Shown here piece by piece: positions 38,057 through 46,851 of a stretch of 64,000 nt of DNA. This DNA is from Acinetobacter pittii (lineage in GTDB: Bacteria > Pseudomonadota > Gammaproteobacteria > Pseudomonadales > Moraxellaceae). The stretch lies in NCBI RefSeq assembly GCF_034064985.1, contig NZ_CP139249.1, positions 2,356,001 to 2,420,000 of the forward strand. The letters are read 5' to 3'. Both the position numbers and the translations under genes were made by a program. The notes under the pieces are model-generated. The model worked only from the letters and a program-made list of their open reading frames with translations, had not been told where the DNA came from and made no database searches. Every line of letters begins with the position of its first letter. Position 1 is the stretch's first letter.

Positions 38057-39319
38057 TCATTTTTGATTTAAAGGAGAAGTGGACATCTCTATGAGGCTTT
38101 TTACACGAGTAGGCAGTAATGGTGGTCTAGAGTTAGGCAACTGCCAATCAAATAGGCAGGCTGCTGCTGTTGCACATGTACTTCCCTGACATGCTCCCAT
38201 TCCACAGCGTGTATGTAATTTTGCATCAATCCAACTATTACGCTCGGCAACTTTATCAAAAGTTACATCTTCACATCGACAAAAAATAGTTTCTGGGCGT
38301 GCAAGCGTTTTTAACTCAGCACGTAACTTGAAGCTTTTCTCAAGGAGATATGCAAATAAACGATACCGTTGTCTTTGAGCAAATAATTGACTCGCTTTTT
38401 CATTTTGACCTATAGCAGCATAACCTGCGATGCTACCTTCAACCATCGCCAGCTCACTTCCGCCAAAACCTGTACACTCACCTGCTGCCCACACCTGTGG
38501 TTGTGATGTATGTTGATAGTCATCGACCGTAATCGCATTGTCCTTAATTTGACAACCCATTAACTGTCCCAATTGAGTATTCGGTACTAAGCCAAACCCG
38601 CACGCGAGTCGATCACACTCAATTTCAATGATTCCCTTCGGCGTTTGTAGCCTTACTCGTTCAAGACGTTCCTGACCAATCGCTTCAATCACATAACTGT
38701 CAGGTTGATATAAACGATAAGGCAAAGATAACGCCTGTATTATTTTCGCAGGCCAGCGCCAAAGTTTAAGTGCAAATTTACGAACGGAAGATGAAGCCGC
38801 CTGTTCGGCAACATAGAGAACTTGAGCCTCTGCTTTTTTCGCTGTGTCCGCACTTGCTAAGAGTAATGGTCCAGAGCCCGCAATCACAATGCGTTCATTT
38901 TTGACAGGTGTGCCTGCTTTAATTAAGGCTTGCAAACCACCTGCCCCTGTTACACCAGGTAAAGTCCAACCAGGAAAAGGCAAAAACAGTTCTCTTGCGC
39001 CCGTACACAATATAAGCTGGTGATAAGACAAATTTAGGCTGTCGTGAGGTCGCTCAACAAGCAATTGGCCTACAAAAGGCGCGGCGACAATTTTCGCACC
39101 AAACATAAATTCAATATTAGAATAAGCCTTGATTTGTTGATATTTTTGCTGCGCCATTTCAGGTACAGGAAAAATCGGTCCAGCGCGCCAGATTTGACCG
39201 CCCGCCTGTGGGTTATTATCTAATACTAAAATTCGTCCGCCACTTTCGGCGGCTGCAATAGCAGCTGATAACCCAGCAGGCCCAGCACCGACAACGACCA
39301 CATCGTATTCTTTTTCCAT
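38057..39319 (-). CDS. FAD-dependent D-hydroxyproline dehydrogenase, HcnB-like subunit
   Basis: A 420-residue flavoprotein like HcnB/OoxA. The N-terminal FAD site is YDVVVVGAGPAGLSAAIAAA, and a second nucleotide site is ERIVIAGSGPLLLAS. The C-terminal [2Fe-2S] region has CRCEDVTF and HTRCGMGACQGSTC. With the small ferredoxin-like and HcnC-like subunits it should form the hetero-oligomer that oxidises cis-4-hydroxy-D-proline to pyrroline hydroxycarboxylate. The ATG at 39319 (MEKEYDVVVV) overlaps the upstream stop (TAATG); the longer start at 39364 is not family-like. Confidence 0.87.
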   Translation of the reverse strand: MEKEYDVVVVGAGPAGLSAAIAAAESGGRILVLDNNPQAGGQIWRAGPIFPVPEMAQQKYQQIKAYSNIEFMFGAKIVAAPFVGQLLVERPHDSLNLSYHQLILCTGARELFLPFPGWTLPGVTGAGGLQALIKAGTPVKNERIVIAGSGPLLLASADTAKKAEAQVLYVAEQAASSSVRKFALKLWRWPAKIIQALSLPYRLYQPDSYVIEAIGQERLERVRLQTPKGIIEIECDRLACGFGLVPNTQLGQLMGCQIKDNAITVDDYQHTSQPQVWAAGECTGFGGSELAMVEGSIAGYAAIGQNEKASQLFAQRQRYRLFAYLLEKSFKLRAELKTLARPETIFCRCEDVTFDKVAERNSWIDAKLHTRCGMGACQGSTCATAAACLFDWQLPNSRPPLLPTRVKSLIEMSTSPLNQK

Positions 39320-39549
39320 TACTGTGTTTCCACCTTCATGTCTTGCTGGCACAGCGTCTGGCAAGCAAGCACTCTGAGTCCATTAATATTGACACGACAT
39401 TCCTGACAAACTCCCATTCCACAAAATGGAGTACGTTTTTCCCCACAGACAGACAAACGGCTATAAGACTTCGCTTGTACTAAAGCAGCAGCAACACTGG
39501 TGCCCTCAATCACAGAAACCGATTGGCCGTTAATAAAAAGCTGAATCAT
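39319..39549 (-). CDS. [2Fe-2S]-binding small subunit, HcnA-like
   Basis: A 76-residue ferredoxin-like protein. Cysteines occur in SVCGEKRTPFCGMGVCQECR, followed by ACQTLC, giving the plant-type cluster ligands. Its stop shares a base with the start of the HcnB-like subunit and its own start lies directly after the HcnC-like gene stop. It would carry electrons between the two flavoprotein subunits. Confidence 0.87.
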   Translation of the reverse strand: MIQLFINGQSVSVIEGTSVAAALVQAKSYSRLSVCGEKRTPFCGMGVCQECRVNINGLRVLACQTLCQQDMKVETQ

Positions 39550-40653
39550 CTATGCAGCTCCTATAAAACGATGAGGTAAAAAAGGTTCTGGATCTATATC
39601 AAAAGTTAATCCACATATGTGTGAGGCAATCAGTCTTGCTGTACCTGTTGCTGTGGTTACACCTAATCCTTCATGACCTACCGCTAAATAAACCGATTGA
39701 AATGCAGGATGTCGTCCAATTACTGGAATACCATCTGGAGTAGCAGCGCGAAAGCCAGTCCATGCCCGAATAACATTAAGATCAGCCAAAGCTGGAAAAT
39801 AATCGACAGCCTCTTTAAGTACCCGAGTAAAGACTTCTGGCTCTACAGTCGGATCAACTGTATTAAACTGACGAGATGACCCAATAAAAAGCTGGCCTGT
39901 CGGTCTAGGCTGAATATTACAAGCCACCGAAATTCCACTTGTCGCTTGAGTGCTGGCTGCATAAGCCAAAGCCACTAACGTATGTTTTACATTTAATTCA
40001 GGGTAACGGTCAGTAATAGCCAAATGACCTTTTTTAGGTTCAATCGGTAACTCTGGAAAAAAATCTGTCGCATGAATACCGTTTGCTAAAACAATATGCG
40101 CAGCTTCTAGCCATGTTCCATCACTTAGCTGAACCCGATTTTCTTCAATATGAATAACTTTAGCTTGTTGCACCTGAACCTTGTGGGGAATTTTTTTTAA
40201 CAACCATTCGGCAGCACAGGGTGCATATAAAATTCCATCATCAAAAACTTCTAAACCACCATAAAGACCCTGCTTTAAGTGAGGTTCAAGCTGACGGATT
40301 TCCTCTGCGTTTCGAAGTTGGCAACGGACACCTTGTGCAGTGAGACGTTGATATTTTTCCTCAGCAATCTGCATTTCTTCTGCGCTGCTTGCCAGCCATA
40401 AAGTTGGCGTTTGGCGATAGGCACAGTCTTCCGAAAGCTCGTGCCCTAATTCATGCCATAGCTGAACTGACCAATGACTAAGTTTTAATTCGGCTTCCAA
40501 GTCATCCATAATGACCAAATGTCCCATACCTGCGGCTGTTGCACCACCGATCCGAGCATCTAAAACTTGTACATTTAACCCTTGCCGAGCCAATTCATAA
40601 GCACATGCAGCACCTACAATGCCTGCCCCAATGACGATGGCATCGGTTCTCAT
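39550..40653 (-). CDS. FAD-dependent D-hydroxyproline dehydrogenase, HcnC/DadA-like subunit
   Basis: A 367-residue amine oxidase of the DAO family, the probable catalytic subunit. [20 protein letters not shown] is the FAD site, and [18 protein letters not shown] and [18 protein letters not shown] are C-terminal family motifs. The start at 40653 shares an ATGA overlap with the epimerase stop, so the product of the epimerase is directly the substrate here. The ORF opens further upstream at a TTG (40668) that is not needed. Confidence 0.88.
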   Translation of the reverse strand: MRTDAIVIGAGIVGAACAYELARQGLNVQVLDARIGGATAAGMGHLVIMDDLEAELKLSHWSVQLWHELGHELSEDCAYRQTPTLWLASSAEEMQIAEEKYQRLTAQGVRCQLRNAEEIRQLEPHLKQGLYGGLEVFDDGILYAPCAAEWLLKKIPHKVQVQQAKVIHIEENRVQLSDGTWLEAAHIVLANGIHATDFFPELPIEPKKGHLAITDRYPELNVKHTLVALAYAASTQATSGISVACNIQPRPTGQLFIGSSRQFNTVDPTVEPEVFTRVLKEAVDYFPALADLNVIRAWTGFRAATPDGIPVIGRHPAFQSVYLAVGHEGLGVTTATGTARLIASHICGLTFDIDPEPFLPHRFIGAA

Positions 40654-41582
40654 AGCTGAATACCCCAAGCAAATGGGTCATTTTCATCCATAAATAAAGT
40701 TGCTTCGGCACTCATGTAAGCTTCACCACGAATGGTTGGAATCACATATTCCCCTGCTTGTTCATACGAGGCAATAAACTGGCTACCGATAATGCTGGCT
40801 TGTTTCCATAACTTTCCTGGCTCAAGTTTGCCATCTGCGGCCAAGCAAGCAATTTTCGCACTCGTTCCGGTTCCACACGGTGAACGGTCATAGGCCTTGC
40901 CTGGACAAAGCACGAAATTTTTACTGTCTGCTTCGGCGTCACTTGCAAATAACTCGATATGGTCAATTTCTTGCCCATCTTTACCGGTTATTCCTTGTGC
41001 CGTAAGCGCTTGTCTAACCGTCCACGCATATTCAGTCAGTTGATCCAAATTATCACTTGAAACACGTTGACCATGATCATTAATCAAGAAGAACCAGTTA
41101 CCGCCCCATGCAATATCACCAGTAACTTTTCCATATTTTTCAACATCAACTTCGACTGCTTTTTTATAACGATATGCTGGTACATTGCGCACACTCACTG
41201 AATGATCTTCATGCAATGTCGCTTCAACATCCCCGACTGGAGTTTCAATTAAGTGTGTACCAACTTGTATTTTTCCCAAGTGTGCTAACGAAGCCACTAA
41301 ACCAATCGTGCCATGACCACACATGCCTAGGTAGCCTGTGTTATTAAAGAAAATAACGCCCGCGCTCGCTTTGGGATTCACAGGTTTACACAATAATGCG
41401 CCAACCAACACATCATTACCGCGCGGCTCTAACATGGTTGCTCGACGGAAATGGTCATATTGTTCTGATAATATTTTTCGGCGGCTTTCCATATCCCCTG
41501 TGCCTAAATCAGGAAAACCTTCAAGCACTAATCGTGTTGGTTCACCACCAGTATGAGAGTCCAAAATTTTTACTGTTTTCAT
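40650..41582 (-). CDS. 4-hydroxyproline 2-epimerase
   Basis: A 310-residue proline-racemase-superfamily enzyme. Both catalytic cysteines are present, Cys88 in GMCGHGTIG and Cys236 in [10 protein letters not shown], so it is an epimerase and not the Thr-containing dehydratase form. It converts trans-4-hydroxy-L-proline to cis-4-hydroxy-D-proline. It is the first gene of the minus-strand row epimerase, HcnC-, HcnA-, HcnB-like, AraC. An inverted repeat lies 55-75 bases upstream of its start. Confidence 0.93.
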   Translation of the reverse strand: MKTVKILDSHTGGEPTRLVLEGFPDLGTGDMESRRKILSEQYDHFRRATMLEPRGNDVLVGALLCKPVNPKASAGVIFFNNTGYLGMCGHGTIGLVASLAHLGKIQVGTHLIETPVGDVEATLHEDHSVSVRNVPAYRYKKAVEVDVEKYGKVTGDIAWGGNWFFLINDHGQRVSSDNLDQLTEYAWTVRQALTAQGITGKDGQEIDHIELFASDAEADSKNFVLCPGKAYDRSPCGTGTSAKIACLAADGKLEPGKLWKQASIIGSQFIASYEQAGEYVIPTIRGEAYMSAEATLFMDENDPFAWGIQL

Positions 41583-41636
41583 AGAAGTATCCTTACATTT
41601 TTTTCTAGGATGACTGATCTCAAAACAGCAAGCTTG

Positions 41637-41657
41637 ATCGTTTTCTTATAAAACGAT
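41637..41657. promoter_or_regulatory. Inverted repeat upstream of the epimerase operon
   Basis: ATCGTTTT and AAAACGAT are perfect 8-base arms around CTTAT. The position, 55-75 bases before the epimerase ATG, suits an operator, perhaps for the AraC or GntR protein. It differs from the TCGTATACGA palindromes. Confidence 0.5.
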
Positions 41658-41702
41658 GACGAAATCAGCATAGTGAAAACATGCTTCTTCAAAAATAAAG
41701 AC

Positions 41703-41728
41703 AAAAAAATTAGGCCATTGGCCTAATT
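41703..41728 (-). terminator. Terminator of the GntR gene
   Basis: AATTAGGCC pairs perfectly with GGCCTAATT around three bases, and on the minus strand continues into a T-run. It lies 23 bases past the GntR stop, so the GntR gene is separated from the epimerase operon. Confidence 0.85.
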
Positions 41729-41750
41729 GAAATGATAAAGAATGCAGCGC

Positions 41751-42464
41751 TTATTTTTTCACATTTTTATGGTGAGGTAAGTGCTCATAAAGTGATTGGC
41801 AAACACCATTAATATGCTCTTCAATTAACTTAACCGCCAAATCAACATCCTTGGCTTTACAGGCTTTCACAATTTCTTTGTGCTCATCATTTGCACGCGA
41901 TTTGCCTTCGGAAACATTCATTTGTAATCTTAAATAGCGCTCAATTTTATCGTAAATCGAACGAATTAATCCGAGCATATAAGGTCGCTGTGCTGGTTCA
42001 TAAAGGCACGCATGTAACTGCCAATTTAATGTGGTCCAGCTTCCAATATCCATGTTATCAATAAAGGCGTTACAAATTTCATCTGCCTTTTTATAAGTTT
42101 CTTCTGTCATATTCGGCACGGCGAGCTGAATCAGCTTCGTTTCCAACATCACTCGGACTTCAAAAATCTGTGCCAACTCTTCTTCAGAAATACGAGTCAC
42201 AATTGCGCCACGATTTTTTATAAACTCAACCAAGCCTTCGGCTTCAAGTTGCTTTAAAGCTTCACGTACGGGAATTTTGCTAACATTAAAAAGTTTGGCA
42301 ATTTCATCCTGACGAATTGGTTCGCCTTCAGCAATATGCCCTGCAATAATTGCTTCTCTAATATATTTGACAATAACTTCAGATACCGAAGGCATTGCAC
42401 CAAGATTTGATACATTAAAAGATGGTAGCGTCACGAATATTCTCTTAACCTCAAAATATGACAC
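41751..42464 (-). CDS. GntR-family (FCD/FadR-type) regulator
   Basis: A 237-residue regulator. The winged helix-turn-helix (about residues 27-92) includes EGEPIRQDEIAKLFNVSKIP and REALKQLEAEGLVEF. The helical FCD effector domain (about 100-225) follows with FEVRVMLETKLIQLA and CNAFIDNMD. The expected DNA site for this subfamily has GTnnnAC half-sites, matching the palindromes at 32385 and 44856 that bracket this locus. Likely the hydroxyproline-responsive repressor. The start is uncertain; GTG or ATG codons further in are possible. Confidence 0.87.
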   Translation of the reverse strand: MSYFEVKRIFVTLPSFNVSNLGAMPSVSEVIVKYIREAIIAGHIAEGEPIRQDEIAKLFNVSKIPVREALKQLEAEGLVEFIKNRGAIVTRISEEELAQIFEVRVMLETKLIQLAVPNMTEETYKKADEICNAFIDNMDIGSWTTLNWQLHACLYEPAQRPYMLGLIRSIYDKIERYLRLQMNVSEGKSRANDEHKEIVKACKAKDVDLAVKLIEEHINGVCQSLYEHLPHHKNVKK

Positions 42465-42788
42465 AAATAAAAGGATGATAATTTTTATTCATCCGCCATA
42501 ATGAAATCATTGCTTTTCAAGCATTATTTTCGGCACGGCTTACCTTTATTTCAATGCTGCTAAAACTCATTTTCTCTATTTATTGGAGCTAATAATTTTT
42601 AACTGCATTAATAGCTAAAGTATACTTTATACCATTTAAATCACAAAACTATTATTAGACTATGCTGAAATCGTCATTATTTTAGTGTATTTAACCAAGC
42701 AAATCGTCATAAATACCAGCATACTACCCTGTTCTCTTGACGGGTAACTGTCAAAAAATTCTTATCCATTGCACTGAGTTATTGCCTG

Positions 42789-42809
42789 CAAGATAAAATT
42801 TTTATCTTG
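42789..42809. promoter_or_regulatory. 21-bp palindrome upstream of the EamA gene
   Basis: CAAGATAAAA and TTTTATCTTG are perfect 10-base arms around one base, ending 45 bases before the EamA start. A symmetric DNA site is more likely than a terminator, as no gene on this strand precedes it. The rest of the 42465-42854 gap shows only a small GGATGA/TCATCC repeat near 42473. Confidence 0.5.
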
Positions 42810-42854
42810 TAAAAATCATGCTGCATAAAACTTTTAAAGTTTGAGTCACTTCAT

Positions 42855-43760
42855 ATGAGTACGCCAACAGAAGCAAAATTTTCGCTGAATTATTATACGG
42901 GTTTCTTATCTGTACTATTTGCTGCTTTTCTATGGGGTACAGCAGGTACAGCGGCATCTTTTGCAAAAGGCATTAGTCCACTTGTAATTGCTACCATTTC
43001 TGTGGGCTTCGGTGGATTAATTCATACATTTTTAAGCTTAAAAGCTATTAAAAAGAATTATCAAAAACTATTTAACTATAAGTCTCAAATCTTTATTGCC
43101 GTTGTCGTTTCAATTCTTTGTCCATTTGCATTTTATTCATCTGTCTCTTTAGCTGGTGTATCGATTGGCACCGTGATTTCGATTGGCTGTGCACCTTTGT
43201 TTTCAGTGCTTTTAGAATGGATTTTAGATAAGCGAAAACTTTCTTTAAAATGGCTCATCAGTTTTATTCTCGGTTTTTTAGGAATTATTTTACTCTCTTA
43301 TTCTGGTGATCATGCGCAGCACCAAATCGTACAATCTGATCGTATTTTAGGGGTATTTTTTGGTTTACTCTCTAGCCTGAGCTATGCAACATATTCTTGG
43401 ATAATGAGAAACCTAATTCGCCAAGATGTCGACTCAAGAGCTGCCATGGGAGTGATTTTTGGTATCTCTGCAGTGCTGTTACTACCTACATTATTCATTA
43501 CTGCACAAAACCTTTTTGATTACCCAACAAATCTCTGGGTTGCAATTTATATTCCGATTGTTCCTATGTTTTTGGGCTATTTATTTTTTAGTTTTGGCCT
43601 TAAACGAATTCCAGCCAGTCAAGCTATGACATTAGCTTTGGTTGAGATTCCAGTTGCAGCATTATTAGCAGTTGTTGTAGTAGGCGAAAGTTTAACAATG
43701 CATAGTTACTTGGGTTTAATTCTAATTTTTCTCTGCGTTATTGTTCTCACTAAAAAATAA
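42855..43760 (+). CDS. EamA-family transporter
   Basis: A 301-residue drug/metabolite transporter with ten membrane helices in two EamA repeats (GFLSVLFAAFLWGTAGTAAS and GVFFGLLSSLSYATYSWIMR start the halves). It lies inside the hydroxyproline locus between the GntR and deaminase genes, and shares a terminator with the latter. It may export a pathway product or analogue; there is no direct evidence. The ribosome site is weak. Confidence 0.82.
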   Translation: MSTPTEAKFSLNYYTGFLSVLFAAFLWGTAGTAASFAKGISPLVIATISVGFGGLIHTFLSLKAIKKNYQKLFNYKSQIFIAVVVSILCPFAFYSSVSLAGVSIGTVISIGCAPLFSVLLEWILDKRKLSLKWLISFILGFLGIILLSYSGDHAQHQIVQSDRILGVFFGLLSSLSYATYSWIMRNLIRQDVDSRAAMGVIFGISAVLLLPTLFITAQNLFDYPTNLWVAIYIPIVPMFLGYLFFSFGLKRIPASQAMTLALVEIPVAALLAVVVVGESLTMHSYLGLILIFLCVIVLTKK

Positions 43761-43771
43761 ATAATAGAAGT

Positions 43772-43803
43772 AAAAAAGAGGCTCAATCATTAGCCTCTTT
43801 TTT
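43772..43803. terminator. Bidirectional terminator, EamA / deaminase
   Basis: AAAAAAGAGGCT pairs perfectly with AGCCTCTTTTTT around eight bases, with T-runs on both strands. It serves the two convergent genes. Confidence 0.9.
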
Positions 43804-43815
43804 ATACATATTTTC

Positions 43816-44751
43816 TTAGATTTCAGCTGACCAGTTACGATACCAAGTACGGAATAGTTCATACTGAGTTTCAACGTATTTACGTTGTGATTCACTCAAT
43901 GCATCCGTTTCGTTAAAATGTAAGGTATATTCTTTATCACCGTTAAGTACCATTAAATATTTATAGTACAGAACAAGATCCGTTCCTTCGTCAAAAGAAG
44001 ATAAAACTTCTAATGCACTTGATAACTCTTGCGCTAAACGACGGGCTTTTGCATCGCCTGCTGCGGCTTTCTTACTCAGGTCAACCAACTGTAAAACTTC
44101 TTTAGGCAAAGCATTACCAATCCCGGTAATCGCACCCGTTGCGTTACAGTTTACGAAACCATGGAAAACTTGAGTATCTACACCTGCCATTAAGGTGACT
44201 GAATCATCTTGTGAAGTAATGAACTCAGCCGCATAACGCATATCAGCAGCACCACCAAACTCTTTAAAACCAATTAAGTTTGGAAATTCACGGCGCAATT
44301 CAAAAAACAAATCTGCACGAGTCGCAAATCCATAATATGGGCTATTGTAAATCACTGCAGGTAAGCTTGGCGCTGCTTTTAAAATTGCAGAAAAGTGAGC
44401 TTTTTGTGCAGTTGGTGAGGCTCCACGTGACAGTACACGTGGAATAACCATAAGCCCTTGTGCACCGACTTTTTCTGCATGAGCTGCATGAGAAACTGCT
44501 TCTTTTGAATTAACTGCACCAGTACCAACAATTGTAGGAATGCCAGCAGCAACAAGTCGTGCCACCCCTTCTTGACGTTGAGCTTCGGTTAGTAAAGGCC
44601 AATCACCCATAGAACCACAATACACTACCGCACTCATGCCGGCTTCAATCAGCTCATGCCCTTTTTTCACAAGCGCGTCAAAATCTGGCTCACGGTTAGG
44701 AGTACATGGGGTCATTAGCGCCGGGATACATCCTGTGAAGATATTACTCAT
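43816..44751 (-). CDS. 1-pyrroline-4-hydroxy-2-carboxylate deaminase (DapA family)
   Basis: A 311-residue Schiff-base aldolase-fold enzyme. Lys163 in IGFKEFGG is the Schiff-base lysine and Tyr135 in IYNSPYYG the catalytic tyrosine. In this context it deaminates the dehydrogenase product to 2,5-dioxopentanoate, the substrate of the plus-strand dehydrogenase. By family alone it could be another DapA-like lyase; the neighbours decide. It is preceded by the 18-base perfect palindrome. Confidence 0.88.
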   Translation of the reverse strand: MSNIFTGCIPALMTPCTPNREPDFDALVKKGHELIEAGMSAVVYCGSMGDWPLLTEAQRQEGVARLVAAGIPTIVGTGAVNSKEAVSHAAHAEKVGAQGLMVIPRVLSRGASPTAQKAHFSAILKAAPSLPAVIYNSPYYGFATRADLFFELRREFPNLIGFKEFGGAADMRYAAEFITSQDDSVTLMAGVDTQVFHGFVNCNATGAITGIGNALPKEVLQLVDLSKKAAAGDAKARRLAQELSSALEVLSSFDEGTDLVLYYKYLMVLNGDKEYTLHFNETDALSESQRKYVETQYELFRTWYRNWSAEI

Positions 44752-44855
44752 AATTATTCCTCAGTAATACAAATAAAACTCTGGGTAGTCGTACTTTCGA
44801 GTTAATCCATCTCAAAAGTTATGGAATGGGATTAATAGCTGTTAATCATTCTTTA

Positions 44856-44873
44856 TATATCGTATACGATATA
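44856..44873. promoter_or_regulatory. 18-bp perfect palindrome, probable GntR operator (second copy)
   Basis: TATATCGTATACGATATA is perfectly symmetric and identical in its core to the site at 32385-32406. It lies 105 bases before the deaminase start on the minus strand. Confidence 0.75.
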
Positions 44874-45036
44874 CAACAAAAAGAATAGTCTTTCTCTCTA
44901 AATTCTTTACCTGAGAAAAAGTTCATATAAATCAAATAGTAATTTTATTAAGAGAATTAAAAAATTAAATTTTCCTTATATTTTTTTAAAAATAGAACTT
45001 AAAAATTTAAAAATTAGTACTGAGAAGAGAAATTAA

Positions 45037-45141
45037 ATGCGAGCTTATAGGCGCTCAATAAACAACCACAGAACATTAGCCATTAGTCGCACCTCCCTAT
45101 TTTTATTCATTTTTACTGGTAAAGTGCTTTACATGGTTTGA
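45037..45141 (+). CDS. Possible small protein, 34 aa
   Basis: ATG at 45037 follows AGAAGAG by about eight bases and opens 34 codons ending at TGA 45141. The product has a basic N-terminus (MRAYRRSINNHRTLAISRT) then a hydrophobic stretch (SLFLFIFTGKVLYMV), as in small membrane-associated peptides. It is followed 57 bases later by a strong terminator, so a short dedicated mRNA is plausible. I do not recognise a family. The alternative is a non-coding RNA. Confidence 0.4.
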   Translation: MRAYRRSINNHRTLAISRTSLFLFIFTGKVLYMV

Positions 45142-45197
45142 TACAACCTACTTAACTCAGATGCATAATTCACCTGTTCTTGCATCTGAAGTTTTCT

Positions 45198-45225
45198 GCC
45201 TCTAGTCCGCTAGAGGCTTTTTTTT
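45198..45225 (+). terminator. Rho-independent terminator
   Basis: GCCTCTAG pairs perfectly with CTAGAGGC around four bases and is followed by eight T residues. No annotated plus-strand gene ends nearby except the 34-residue candidate. A further AGATGCA/TGCATCT stem lies just before (about 45158-45187). Confidence 0.9.
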
Positions 45226-45235
45226 ATTACTTAAT

Positions 45236-45268
45236 AAAAAAACCTGCATTTCAGCAGGCTTTTTATTT
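45236..45268. terminator. Terminator of the lipoprotein gene
   Basis: CCTGC and GCAGG pair around six bases, with A-runs on one side and T-runs on the other, so it can work on both strands. On the minus strand it lies about 25 bases past the lipoprotein stop. Confidence 0.75.
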
Positions 45269-45293
45269 CAAGATTTAATTTAGTAAAGCTTAA

Positions 45294-45728
45294 TTAACCA
45301 CAGGTTGCCTGAGTAATTTTCTTAGTTGCAGGATCAATAGTAACTGTAACTCGGTTTGTACGATAATCCATAGTCATAGGTTGACCTGGAGCCACTTTGC
45401 GTACAATTTCTGATTTAGTTTTTTGCTTAATTTGGTCATCAGTAAGGCCAGATTGACCTACCAATTTTTGAGCTTCTTCTGCTACACAGTTCGCTTGATT
45501 ATCACGGAATAATTTCCATTCTTCAACGACTTGGCCGTTTGGTAAATGACAATACCCAACCTGTCCATTTGCTTCATTTCTAATTTCTAATTTCCCGCCT
45601 TGTTCAACACAATATTGACTAGCTGGGTTTGGTGAACCAATTTTTGGTGGAGTTGAATCTTTATGTTGTGCAGATGAACAAGCCGTTAACGAAACAAGCG
45701 CTAAACCAAGAAAGATAATTTTTTTCAT
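45294..45728 (-). CDS. Lipoprotein with DUF333 and I78-like inhibitor domains
   Basis: A 144-residue lipoprotein. The lipobox LTAC is at residues 14-17 after MKKIIFLGLALVS. Residues 35-75 match DUF333 (NPASQYCVEQGGKLEIR, then GYCHLPNGQVVEEWKLFR). Residues 105-144 resemble the I78 protease-inhibitor fold (RKVAPGQPMTMDYRTNRVT, DPATKKITQATCG). The pairing suggests a periplasmic or outer-membrane protein that may bind proteases (inference). It is a single gene with its own terminator. Confidence 0.8.
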   Translation of the reverse strand: MKKIIFLGLALVSLTACSSAQHKDSTPPKIGSPNPASQYCVEQGGKLEIRNEANGQVGYCHLPNGQVVEEWKLFRDNQANCVAEEAQKLVGQSGLTDDQIKQKTKSEIVRKVAPGQPMTMDYRTNRVTVTIDPATKKITQATCG

Positions 45729-45889
45729 AAATTTTTGCTTCTTAATAAAAAAATAAAGATATCAAAAAAATTCATGTTTCATGTGTCTTGTTTACAATAA
45801 AAAACTCTCTTAGCAATTCTATTAACCGCTCTTTAATTGATTAGAATTTAAAATATTCTGTTCTAAAAACAATGATTAAAATATTGCAA

Positions 45890-46354
45890 TTAAGGCCTTT
45901 CTAAAATTCGGGGTCCGGAACCGTCTTGCCCTAAAACATCTTCTGGATTTCTTAAAGGGCATTGCTCTAATGACAAGCAACCACAGCCAATACACCAGTC
46001 CATTTCATCGCGTAGTCTCGTTAATTTTTGAATACGCTCATCCAGATCTTTTCGCCAATGGCTTGATAACTCTTTCCACTGTTTAGCTGTTAATTTGCTT
46101 CCCATAGGATATGCACTAAGAGCTGATTTAATTTCATCTAAGGGAATCCCAACTCTTTGAGCAACTTTAATAATCGCAATATATCTTAAAACGATTAATG
46201 GGAAACGGCGTTGATTACCGTTAGTTCTTAGACTTTTTATGAGCCCTTTCGCCTCATAAAAATGCAGCGTTGAGACAGGAACCCCGCTCCTTTTTGCAAC
46301 CTCACCCACTGTCAAAACTCGACTAGGGTCAGCTTTTTTATTTTCATTTATCAT
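45890..46354 (-). CDS. soxR: Redox-sensitive regulator SoxR
   Basis: A 154-residue MerR-family SoxR. The helix-turn-helix is [20 protein letters not shown]. Cys121, Cys124, Cys126 and Cys132 in [12 protein letters not shown] give the exact SoxR spacing for a [2Fe-2S] cluster that senses redox-cycling drugs. The ATG at 46354 is used; the longer frame to 46420 would run through the sox box. An operator lies seven bases upstream of the start, pointing to autoregulation. No soxS adjoins it, as is usual outside enterics. Confidence 0.94.
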   Translation of the reverse strand: MINENKKADPSRVLTVGEVAKRSGVPVSTLHFYEAKGLIKSLRTNGNQRRFPLIVLRYIAIIKVAQRVGIPLDEIKSALSAYPMGSKLTAKQWKELSSHWRKDLDERIQKLTRLRDEMDWCIGCGCLSLEQCPLRNPEDVLGQDGSGPRILERP

Positions 46355-46360
46355 AATTGA

Positions 46361-46378
46361 CCTCAACTTTACTCGAGG
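46361..46378. promoter_or_regulatory. SoxR box
   Basis: CCTCAACTTTACTCGAGG closely matches the known sox box, an 18-base palindrome CCTCAAGTTAACTTGAGG. It sits directly upstream of soxR. Confidence 0.85.
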
Positions 46379-46557
46379 TTTATAAGAGAGCCTCTGTATT
46401 TTGTCAAATAAATAAGCCAACCAACCTGACTGCTAAAAGCCATTTTTCTGAGTTTGATGGTCTTAACTTTTCGATAAAACCTAAGAAGATAAATTTAATG
46501 AGACTATTAATTCTGTTAAATCTATAAAATGAGGTGCTAACATTTAAATTTAAGAAA

Positions 46558-46851
46558 TTAATTTTGTAGAGCACACGGGCACCCGCAAATCCAAAACATG
46601 TTGTAAACAAAAGGCATTGGTGCTCCTAGAGGATAGACCCTAGCTTGATCGATTTTATAAGTTTTTTTACGTGACTCGATGTGAAGTATATTATCGTAGC
46701 GAGCAACTACTATTCCCTTTTTATATAATTTTTTCCGTTCATTCTTTGCATCAAATTTATATACCAAAAAGTAAACTTTTTCTCCTACGCTGATCTTTGA
46801 ATGATTAACCATAATGTAACCATTACAATACTTACATTGCCAATCTTTCAT
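46558..46851 (-). CDS. Small Cys-containing hypothetical protein, 97 aa
   Basis: Unrecognised. The protein starts MKDWQCKYCNGYIMVNHSKI with a CxxC pair and ends CGCPCALQN, so two cysteine pairs could bind zinc. The middle is basic and beta-like (KVYFLVYKFDAKNERKKLYK, KGIVVARYDNILHIE). A ribosome site is weak (TTTGAGAT). It is divergent from queH across 435 A/T-rich bases with a CRP-like palindrome. A second minus-strand frame in 46404-46610 looks like a shadow. Confidence 0.5.
   Translation of the reverse strand: MKDWQCKYCNGYIMVNHSKISVGEKVYFLVYKFDAKNERKKLYKKGIVVARYDNILHIESRKKTYKIDQARVYPLGAPMPFVYNMFWICGCPCALQN

Noticed and set aside
40650..41582. trans-3-hydroxyproline dehydratase instead of epimerase
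   Set aside because: That form replaces one catalytic cysteine with threonine. Both Cys88 and Cys236 are present here.
46404..46610. 68-codon minus-strand frame near soxR
   Set aside because: It overlaps the 97-residue gene out of frame, and composition and start context do not support a real gene.
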